From the NCBI GenBank assembly GCA_003184365.1, contig NKYR01000047.1, positions 62,001 through 126,000 on the forward strand: a DNA stretch of 64,000 nucleotides, given 5' to 3'. The stretch is from Evernia prunastri (taxonomy: Eukaryota; Ascomycota; Lecanoromycetes; Lecanorales; Parmeliaceae). Positions 10,253 to 19,790 of the stretch are shown here, piece by piece. The first letter of the stretch is position 1. Each line of letters opens with the position of its first letter. The position numbers were made by a program, and so were the translations under genes. Below the pieces are notes generated by a model, which was not told the DNA's origin, made no database searches, and saw only the letters and a program-made list of their open reading frames with translations.

Positions 10253-12256
10253 TCAAAAGTCACTTACAGTTTGTTCGCAATGAGCCCAGTCGGCGCGCAT
10301 GCGCTGCGAAATATGGCATTGCAGCGACCAAGTTGGCTCAGTCAACCAGATCATTCGCGCCTCTTCTGAGAGTTCACGGGCGCTTTTCGAGGCTGCGTCG
10401 ACAGTTGGGACGGCCTCGTGCGATGTCAGAGCATTGTGCAGCTCGTGGGCAACGATGGCCCAACCGTTGGCTTTGGTTACGTCAGAGTCTTTGTCCTCGC
10501 CGGCTCGAACCTGCCACGATTCCCTAGACGTTGAGCGGTGAAGATCCAGCGCCATGATCAATGGCCACAGATGAACGACGAAGAAGATGAAGTATGTCCG
10601 CTCGAGCAGATCCCGGTGGTCCAGATCGTGATTGTTCATACGTTCGTCGACCTCGATACCGGTTGTGCGCTCAAAGTGGACCCGGTTGAGCCGCGTGCCG
10701 CTCATGTCGCGGACGGAAAACCCGAGTAGTTGACCTGTGGAGCGGCGGAAGCGAATGAGGGAATTTTGGCCGTGCGCGTCGAAGAGAAGACCGTTGCTAA
10801 AAAGGGGCTTGAGGAAGCATCGGAAATGCATCCGAGTGTAGCTAGTACAACGTGAAAGGAGGCAAGTCAGTGCGAGGGTCGGCGCTTAAGAGGGTCGTTC
10901 GATGACTGGAACGTTGTCGACAAGAACATAAATTAAAAGAGGATTGAACTTACTTGCGAAGAAAATCCACGCGCTTGCTGAGACTGTTCAGCTCAAATGC
11001 GGACTCAGCGACGCAACCCTTTTCCCCAATGACGGCAGGCTCGCTAAGAGCACCGGCCACTGCATAGCCAGTATTTGGGTCAACCGGTACGCGTGAGGAA
11101 TGTTAGGGATCCCAGCGGATTATCACGGCTAGATGGTCACCTAGGCCATTGGCACACGCCACCTCGGGCAGAATCTCAAGAGGCGTGCCTTGCAGACCGA
11201 TAACTCGATTGGGGTTGAGCATGCCGGCCGTCCAGTACCGCACCGAGTTGAACGCTGAGGGGGAGTTGATAGTCCGAAGGCTGCCACCGATAATAAGCGA
11301 GAGTGATAGCTTGACCGCGATTCCTGGCAGCGAAGGCACCGTCAAAGACCGTGTCGAAGACTGTGCAAGCGCGCCGACCTTTTGCGGCAGCAGGCGAAGC
11401 TGACCAGCTGCTTGCGGAAGCGAAAGGAGGAATTTGACTTGGAAGTCGTGGACTGGAATAACTAACTCGGAGTTGTCTGCAGCCATGTTAGGGTCAATAC
11501 CCGCCGCAGCAAGCAAAGGGTTCCAGCTCGGCCTCAAGCAAACCATACGTGGTAAGGACGGTGCGCTTTACAGCCATGAAGGCGATCGTCGCGCGCTTGA
11601 AGTCGAAACCGTTTGTGGGCTGTGTGCGCGGATCGACGGGCATGCGGCACTTGTGGAGCGGGTGTCCATTTCCTTCTACAATCGCCTACTCCCAGGTAAT
11701 GTATTCCGAGTAGCGAGTTAGGCATAAACAGTCCTTGGCGTAAGCATCGGTAAGATACAGAGCAGAGCACCTGATACGCTCCTGGAAAACCCGTGTCAAT
11801 TCGACGTCCCAGTCCATCCAGCTGCGGAGAACGTCCACAAAACGATCGGCGGTCACATTTTCGTCGTTGTCGATCCAAGAATCCGTGCCCGGGCGCCGTT
11901 GCTGAAAACTGTATTATCTTGGCTGGATGTTCGACTCGTGCACAAGGGCAGGCTTAATGTACCCATTTTTTGTCTGCCGAGAACGGAAAGGGGGGGAGCC
12001 TGAGATGACAAAACGCTCATGCTTGACTTGCAGCCCTGCAGATAGGCTGGGCAGAGGTGAAATGTAGTACAGCTGCTCCTTTGGTTCGAACACGATGTGG
12101 ACCAGGCGCTCGTTGGCGACGAGAGCCACAATACGTCCCAGTGTTCCACGATGAGTCAAAGAATTGGCGAGTTCTCCACTGACCCTTGGTCGTTCGCCGT
12201 TGGAAAGGAGCGGTCGGACAATATCGTGGCCTCGGCGTCGTGCTTACGGGCATCAT
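10253..12256 (-). pseudogene. IucA/IucC-family NRPS-independent siderophore (NIS) synthetase, degraded
   Basis: NIS synthetases adenylate a carboxylate, usually citrate, and join it to an amine or alcohol to build siderophores. Remaining motifs, in order: THRGTLGRIVALVANERLV (N-terminal region), ENVTADRFVDVLRSWMDWD, EGNGHPLHKCRMPVDP (the family's GHPxHP-like binding motif), LVIPVHDFQVK, then VKLSLSLIIGGSLRTI, and in the C-terminal FhuF-like part LFDAHGQNSLIRFRR and GFSVRDMSGTRLNR. The frame is broken by TAA at 11914-11916, TAG at 11686-11688, TAA at 11103-11105, and a one-base shift near 11515-11523; the first two and last stops lie in otherwise continuous homology. A normal intron with GTAAGT donor separates VDFLRK from YTRMHFRCF. 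The extreme N-terminus could not be assigned. The C-terminus may use one further intron after CEQT. Family assignment is confident; loss of function is inferred from four lesions. Confidence 0.82.
11686..11688 (-). other. In-frame TAG inside NIS synthetase remnant
   Basis: The stop falls between ITWE and AIVEGNGHPLHK. In relatives this position is usually Gln in a WEQ motif, so CAG to TAG is the simplest history. Confidence 0.75.
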
Positions 12257-13138
12257 CCAGGCCGGCCAAGTACACGGGGCTTGTCAGCGGTCCAAGAACC
12301 TTTACAGGTACGTTGTTCTTTATCCCATTAGGTTCCCCCGAGACCCAAAAGCTGGATTGGTCTCAGTAGTCAGACCTACCTACCACTGCTGGTGGTTGGT
12401 TGGGGAGCTGGCCACGCAGTGACATTAGGTAAGAGAAGACAATCGAGATTGAGTTCTAAAATAGCCCTCGCCGGCAAGTCGGGGCTAGGATGGGGCTAAG
12501 GTAGGTACACGTAAGGTATCTTACCTAATCTAACCTACCTAGTCAAATAGAGGCTTCGGGGCGACGGTTGGACGGGCGACTGTAAACCCAACCATGCTCT
12601 GTATCAGATACGGCTACAAGGTTTCCGTGGTATAGGAAGTGGTTGCAGCGTGAGCGGCGGATGATCTTGAAAGGCGCTGAAGTTACCTTACCTTACCTTA
12701 CCTTACCTTACCTTACCTTATTTCCACCTGCTGCCATCAGTTTCTCCCACGTACGGATTACAGAAGTCCTTATGAGTACTTTGTGCTGTAGGAAGAGTTG
12801 GAATCAGCCAATTAACTGTAATGACATAGGATTTGCTGGCCATTCCTCGCAGGCAAGGGCCCAGACTATATACTATTTGTTGTATATATTCGAGCTAGAG
12901 ATGGGAGTATTTCTCGTGTTGAGGTACGAGAAGACGCCTATGACGACCTCTATTCAGTGGTTTTGGCATTTGCTTCGGTATGGGATGGGTCAATCATGTT
13001 GCTTAAACATCGTTCAGATCATATGTTTTCGCGATGATGATGTGGCGAAGACCAGTTTTTCGAGAAGAGTAAATATGCGTCGCTCTCGTCCGCCACGTGT
13101 AATATAAAGTCGACTTGTAACTCTGACTGACATGCCAC
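12257..13138. other. Intergenic region with GTAGGT/TTACC-rich sequence
   Basis: No gene recognised. The stretch 12490-12545 is a mixture of direct and inverted TAGGTA/TACCTA units, and a clean TTACC tandem repeat follows at 12682. A plus-strand open stretch at 12643-13107 includes the repeat and has no conserved motif. Confidence 0.45.
12682..12720. repeat. TTACC tandem repeat
   Basis: About seven and a half direct copies of the 5-mer TTACC. Similar TACCTTACCT motifs occur singly near 12520 and near 24125-24140, all within the accessory block. Confidence 0.9.
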
Positions 13139-14862
13139 TCAGTCTGCTGTGACTCTTACAGCACGTCCTCGTGCGCGCAACGGCATAGACGAGCCCAAGC
13201 GACCTCTGTGTCTTTGCAGACGCCCACTGTCCACTACGCTTTGCAACGGCTCAGAAGGCAGCTTCTTGCCTTTGCGGCGAGACATGTTCCCAACCTTCAG
13301 CAAAATGCTGTCTTTCTGCTGCAGGGAGTGGGAATCGAGGCCGTAGCTCAGAGCCAGAACCTTCACAATGGTCGGAGCATCATTTTTGGAGAGCGTCTGC
13401 GAGAGATTCTGAAGATGTTGCTTACACTGGGACGCATCAGCGGGACTCATGGCCCCTGCATCGACCATGATGTAAACGAGCTTGAAACGCTCAAGGCAAC
13501 TTCCGAGCAAATTGGCGTAATCATCCTCAGAGCGGGCATCCAGCAATCTGCGCAGCTGGAAGGAAAACATCGAGTCGTTGCGAGAAGCATAGTCAAGTGT
13601 CAAGGCTTGGTGGAACAAGCTTTTAAGGATCTCGTTGACCGAATGATGGATCTGCTCTTTTGGCTTGAGCACCCAGAGGACAGCAACGCGGGCATTGTGC
13701 AACTGTTCAATCACATTAGTGCAGAAGTCACGGATATGGAAGCGGTTCTTAAAAGGCGCACGAAGGGTGATCAAAGAAGACTGCCGGCTGATGTTCCATG
13801 CGTGGAGTTCGGAAGACAACCAAAAGGGTGGACATTTTGTTCTATGTGACACCAAACGATGCTTGTCGCGCATGAGGAGCGATGCCTGCAATGTGGACTT
13901 GTGATCTACATTGCATGCCGAGGAGACAAAGGTAAGCGCTTGCGCAAATTGGATATCAGAGAGAGCATGGCGGCACTCGAGCAGCGTGCTGGCTTTGAGG
14001 GACTGGTCTCGTAGCATGTCTTCTCTGAGCTCTTTGACCACAATTGCCAACGCTTGGAGCTCATGGTGCATATCTCTCTGCTCCGCCTGGCTGCTTGTGA
14101 TGGCTGAATCCGCTATCCTTCTGGTCCCCCGCCTAATTTCTTCGAGAAGGTCGTCATAGCGCAGCGCCGCCGGCTTTGTGATTGAATGGATGGCATGGGC
14201 GATCTTCCCCTCTTCGTACCACTCCAAAGCACGGAGTAAAAACTTAACTATGTGTGCATATAACACGGCAACTGCTTGCTTCACGGCGTTGGTTGGATAC
14301 AGGTAGGCGGCTATCTCAACTCGTGGAAGCGCGTCGGCGACATCACATAGACCTGTGATGATTGTTCTTCCTAAATTCGCGTGCTCGACAATGGCCTGGT
14401 GGACACATTAAATCATTTTTCGCTCTTTGTCCAGACATTGAAAGGACACCCACGCCAAATACCAACTTCATAGCTCCCCATGCTAATGAAACATATTCTG
14501 GATGTTGTTGCACTAGTACATCCATCACGCTGCCATAATAGCAGATCCTCTTTGAGAAATCCGTGATGCATGTGCGGACTTTTGACTTTGAGTGCTCGCT
14601 CTGGTAGCGCTTCTGCGCCGTAGTGACTGCGTCTATGACATCGTGCACGCTTGCTGCCTCGAGAACGTCCCTTCTCTTTCTAAAGTGCTTTGCGGATGTC
14701 TGCTTAAGTGTTTCTTGAGCTTGGTCGAAAGCTGCTTGGGCAGGCTCGAAGACAAAGGGTCTGCCTAAACATTAGAGTCTTGACTAGGTACAATCGACAG
14801 CGGGTGGCTTACGATGGCTCCGAACTCTCCTCGCTGTAGTAGTGTGACAGGTTATATGTCAT
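13139..14862 (-). CDS. DUF7708-domain STAND-like protein with degenerate NTPase
   Basis: Three exons splice in phase: 14862-14813, 14760-14454 and 14395-13139, giving 537 aa from MTYNLSHYYSEE. Residues about 65-190 match the fungal DUF7708 region found at the N-terminus of NACHT/STAND proteins: ICYYGSVMDVLVQQHPEYVS, LAWGAMKLVFG, AIVEHANLG, then LYAHIVKFLLRALEWYEEGK. The C-terminal half follows the layout of an NTPase core (LSSELHAWNI, RDFCTNVIEQL, VLWVLKP, LVYIMVDAGA), but where a P-loop would be it reads LRAPFKNRFH with no GKS/GKT, and the Walker-B-like VYIMVD has one acidic residue. No ankyrin or WD repeats follow. It is intact, unlike its neighbours. A role in heterokaryon incompatibility or innate recognition is inference from the family. 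It is divergent from the AAA ATPase remnant at 15529. Confidence 0.75.
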
Positions 14863-15528
14863 ACTGGCGTATATTGTGACTGCCTTTCACAGACCTGCCC
14901 CAGTCGCTTCGATGACTGCAAAATTTGGTTCTTTAGGAACGAGGACTTGAGAAGCTAGGTGCCCACGCTCCCACGAGGCTGATTTGTTAGCGTATGCACA
15001 AAAGCTGGAATTTCTTGGCATCAAGTCATTGAATCCCCCTCCTATACGATATTGCAAGGCCTGGAAAGCTCCACTAAGAACAAATCAGTATCAAGCATTC
15101 GTTCAAAATATCTACGGTCTTGAAGTTCTGTGAATAAAAAAAAAATAGCTGAGTATATGATTCTCCTCAGCACACGTCCCAAATTTTGGATTCGACTTTG
15201 GCGTACACAAGACAATGGTTTTGCGTACGCTAGCTTCACTATCGGTGCCGCTGTGCAGCCTCACGATGTGCCCCGCAGCGTGGCCTCTTTCCTGTACAAG
15301 GCTGAGTTGTACATTCCACGTCCCGACATCCTCGATAGGATGGCTTTGGCGTAGGTAGCCACCAAAGGCCTATAACGATAGAATTTTCTCATTTCGATCG
15401 TCATGCGCTGTGGATGGAATTGATGAGCCCAGGCTCGTCTGTCCTCGGATCACCGGAGTTGACATCGCGTATGTGAAGACACCCCCAGTTGACCATGACT
15501 TTATCTTCCGGAAAGCTATCGAATCAAA
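14863..15528. other. Region between DUF7708 gene and AAA remnant
   Basis: Presumed shared upstream region of the two divergent genes and perhaps the missing first exon of the AAA gene. A plus-strand open stretch at 15130-15354 has no recognisable motif. Confidence 0.35.
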
Positions 15529-18500
15529 TTGCTAATTCGTTCAGTAGAGCTCGAGACCATTTTGCACGCAGATAGTTCTTCAGAAGGACCAAAAAAAGTG
15601 AGCAAGCTGGGCATCGAGGAAGGAGATATCGACGATTACAACACAGATACAGACTCAGCACCTGTAACTGGTAGTCTCAATATCGAGGAGTATGATCCGT
15701 CTGACGAGGACCAAGCCTCTCTCTATACCTCCGACGAAGAACACGGGGCAGATAGTGACCTAGACGGTGACCTAGACGGTGACCTAGACGGCAACCTAGA
15801 CAGCACCAGCAGCCAAGAGGGCGCAGCGCAAGGATCCAACATACTCCACATAGATCATTCTCTCTTACCCAAGCCCAAATTCGACGCCTTACCTTTTTCA
15901 GGGACCCAGAATCTTACGCCTTTTGAGCAATTATACACAAAACTCCTAAGGTCTGCCCTCAAAAGGAGGATGAAGCGAGACTAATAAAGTAAAAGGGACC
16001 TTGGGACCGAATTTGTCAAAAGCACAACCATATCCGATGACCACAGTGCAGGTAGTAAGATAGAAGAGCGGAATCTTTTTGCGCTAAGAGACCGTGCAAA
16101 CAGAGCTCCAGAGCCCGACTCTGTACAAGCTCCGCAAACGGCGGGAAAACACGCGTTGCAAGATTATCAACTTCAGATGGCGTTATTAGAGCAGCAGAAC
16201 AAAAAAAGGCTTCTAATGGCTCGACAAGAGTCAGATATGATGGAAGCTCGACAAGAGCAAGGTATGATCATTACCAGGCCCTATTCTGCAGAGAATAGCG
16301 CAGAAATGGCGACTTCGGGCCCAAGCCAGGCACTTCGCACAACCGACAAATTGAATAGACTTGCTGACCAGGAGATGGAGACGAATCTTCAAGGTGTCTT
16401 GGACGGAGCCGACGCTTCACAACTGGATCTGCGGAAGCTGCAAGAGTATATTGAACTATTGCAAGTAAAAGCTCGACAATATGAGACCATACAACAAGAA
16501 CAGGCGCCCTCCAGATGGCAAATTATCTATCGTATCAAGGAAATACGATTTGTAAATGACCGCAAAGGTTCCAAGAAAGTGGAAAAGTATTTGTCGTTCT
16601 TTGATCGTCCGGAAAGGGTCAGAGGCCAAGGAAATACAAGCCGCCTTCAGTGCAACCTGCCGCTGGAAAACTTTGACCTCTACCTTGAGAAGAACAAAGA
16701 CATTACTTTTATTGTCTACCGCAACTTTGACCTAGATCAAACAGGCGTTGTAGCCCAACCGCAGACAGGCGACGTTTCAAGTGAGAGAGCTGCGTACCTC
16801 CCTCAACATTCGAGCGAAACTATACGACCAGTCGACCAGAACCTCATCGAGGCGATAAAGAATTTGTTAGGCTCCCGGCGAGAGTATTCACAAATACTAA
16901 GCATATTTTCCGAATCGTGCGAACTGGCAGCACCATATCTTTTCGTCTATCATGAAGGAAAGAGCTTGGAGGAATTTCAGAATAGTCTGCCTCTACCTGC
17001 TAAAGCTCAGCTATGTTTACTGTCGAAATATATCGCAGAAGAGTATGCAGACGAATATGCCGCTGCTGACTCCTTACTATCCAAAAAAAAAAACGTCACC
17101 CGCATATATCCGTTATTTGTTCAAGCCGGGAGATCTGCTCGTGTCACGCGTCGATGGCCATTATATGGGCCACGTTGCAACGTCTTGGCCAAAGATCACT
17201 TCGGAGAAGAGGGTTCCTCGAATGCGAGCTGCTACCTCTAACAATGGTACTGGACTGTCTCCGTACGGCTCACAAGATGCTGAGGCAAGAATGGCAACGG
17301 ACAAAGTGACCATCCATGTCTGCAGAATTAGTGCCTGGCACTGGGCCTTTGACGGTAGTTTTCAACGTAAACACGACATACTTGAGCTCGAAATTCCGAG
17401 TATCGAGGATGGTAAGACTGCCACAAATATCAAGGGCAAAAATGTTGTTACAACACAAGCCGAGGAGCACAAACCGACTCTAGAAGGGAAAAGCATCTCG
17501 GACTTGGACTTATTTCCCATGAAATTTGCGCCGGCTGATATTATTAACAAGTGTCGGCGGCGCGGCAAGACTTTTTGGAAGTGTCGCACTCGGAACTATG
17601 TATCTTACCAAGACAGTGAATTGGAAAGCATACAGAATTTAGTGAGTTGTTCTGTATTCGACAGCCCAGATGAACGAGAACCTGACCGACACGATAGGTA
17701 GATGAACGGTACATGGTTGATCTCAAGACCCATCGCAGCTTGCATCCGGATAATATATATGGTCAAACTCCTTTGGTTGACGAGCTTGGTCCGGAAGCCA
17801 TGGCCCGAGACGAGCCACCCGATGAGCAGTTTGAGCTCTTGCTCCCCCTCAAAATCAAAGGCTACAACCTCCGACGCAAGAAATGGTTCGACCTTATGGC
17901 TGACCGCATCTCCGACGTGACGTGGAACAAGGAGGCGTTTCAAAACCTTGTCATTGACCGTAAAGCCCGCGATCTTATCAGAGCCCTTGTCAGCAATCAG
18001 CTGGCCGCTGAGAAAGGCACAGATCTGATCATGGGTAAAGGCAACGGGCTCATTTTACTATTGCACGGAGGCCCTGGCACAGGCAAGACACTGACTGCGG
18101 AAAGCGTCGCCGAGATTGCAGAGAAACCCCTCTACCGTGTGACATGTGGAGACGTCGGTACAAAAGCCGAGGACGTGGAGAAATACCTCGAGTCTGTCCT
18201 GCATCTCGGGAAGATCTGGGGCTGCGTGGTGCTCCTCGACGAGGCGGACGTCTTTCTCGAAGAGCGCAGTCTCGATGATATGCAGCGAAACGCGCTTGTC
18301 TCGGTGTTCCTGCGCGTGCTCGAATATTATGAAGGCATCCTCGTGCTCACGAGCAACCGCGTGGGCACCTTTGATGAAGCTTTCAAATCGCGTATCCAAC
18401 TCGCACTGCACTATCCAGTCCTAGGTCCATATCAGCGCTTGCGCATCTGGGAAAACTTCCTGAACCGGCTTGAATCGTTTGGTGATGATGACAAGGTCGA

Positions 18501-18741
18501 TATCGCCGACCTGCGCGACCATTTGGAGGATCTGAAAGAGGAAAAGATGAATGGGCGGCAGATCAGGAACGCCATCACTACAGCAAGGCAGTACGCCGAG
18601 TGGAAAGGGAAAAAGCTGACTTATGAGCATTTGAGTGATGTCATTGAGGTGTCTGGGCGATTCGATCAGTATGTTGATCGGCTCAATGGCGGTTTCACAC
18701 AGGATCAGCTTGCGGAAGATGAAGGGTTAAGGCTAGCTTAA
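15529..18741 (+). pseudogene. DUF7025-AAA+ ATPase, 5' half broken, ATPase half intact
   Basis: Member of the large fungal AAA+ family with an N-terminal DUF7025 region. One frame runs from about 15529 with PFEQLYTKLLRSAL, then hits TAATAA at 15982-15987, and continues in the same frame through coiled-coil-like sequence (ALLEQQNKKRLLMARQ) to DUF7025 (KEIRFVNDRKGSKKVEKY, CELAAPYLFVYHEGKSLEEF). At an A11 run (17083-17093) the frame must shift by one base to continue as TSPAYIRYLFKPGDLLVS and HVATSWPK. A normal 56-bp intron (17642-17697) then leads into the ATPase: Walker A GGPGTGKT, Walker B VVLLDEAD, sensor VLTSNR and arginine-containing FKSRI. The ATPase half, 17698-18741, has no lesion. No ATG start was found upstream. 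A 12-bp repeat encodes DLDG units near the N-terminus. Confidence 0.75.
15758..15805 (+). repeat. 12-bp tandem repeat in AAA gene
   Basis: About four copies of GACCTAGACGGT, encoding DLDG repeats in an acidic linker. Because the unit is a multiple of three, copy changes would keep frame. Confidence 0.85.
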
Positions 18742-19790
18742 ATTTGGTTCATCACGCAGCGTTGAGCAACCTTGCCAGGGAGCGTCGCTTTTAGACAGGT
18801 GTCTTCAGATCTTTAGGTATTGACAGGTTTGCGATTATCACATTTCGCGCACCGCCCCAAAGCTATTATATATCTGTATTCTGCTGCACAATGAGACTGT
18901 CATTTGACCGACTTCCTTTCCCTAGAATCTAAAGCTATTACAATCTACAATTAAGCTCTGTGAGTACTATTTCTGATTATTGCGCGAATTTTCCTTACTA
19001 GAAACAACGAATCGACTATGATAGCAAGCCAATCGAATTCGTCGACATAGTATCGTAGAATTCTCAGAATTATCCACTCTGTTGAAACAGGAACGATGTG
19101 ACTGTCAATAGCATTGATACTAGGTAACGTACAGAAGTAAGTATGTGGGCCAACATGGAGGCATTAGGTAGGTGGCCTCTGCCAAGCCTCGGTTGGCCAA
19201 CCAATCAGCGTCCGGGCCTCTGTTCTACCGCATATTTCAATACACTCTATCATTAAATAGTCGTTAGATTTTTAGATAAGTAATAAATATTGTGGCATTT
19301 TGGTGATGCGCCGGATTTATCGGGTTTTAGGATATCAGGGTATTGCATAATGGGTACCTTAGTCTTGGCATGGGCTTCACTGCACATAAATAGCTGTATG
19401 TCCTACATCTTACATAGTTCTTTATTTATTGCATAGCATGCAAATCATACATACACAAGAGACCACTTAGATCAGATTTACTCACTCCCAATTAGAAGCT
19501 TTAACAAAGGCGAAAGAGTCTGGGGGTTGGGTAGAGTCTGAAGTGTACAGTGACTTGTGACTAGAGTAGTACCCGTGAGCTAGACTTCCTAACTTCCTCC
19601 ATCTTCACTTTGCTAACACCATGTCAACACCATAGTACTCTGAGAGCAACAATACTTTCGAGACCCTGATTGCATGCCTCTATCTATTGGACGCTCAAGC
19701 GGTCAAAGAGTACCAAACGCATCATTGTTTTGACTGCAGTGTCTATTCAAAACTCCAGAAAAGAAGAGTACTGAGCCCACGTCTGCAAAA
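18742..19790. other. Intergenic region, AT-richer, no gene seen
   Basis: About 1 kb with AT-rich stretches near 19240-19320 and no conserved coding sequence on either strand. A CTAACACCATGTCAACACC direct duplication of ACACCAT lies near 19615-19633. Confidence 0.4.

Noticed and set aside
11534..11878. Minus-strand 114-codon open stretch over the NIS synthetase
   Set aside because: It is an out-of-frame reading; the homologous protein sequence runs in a different frame with the stops reported.
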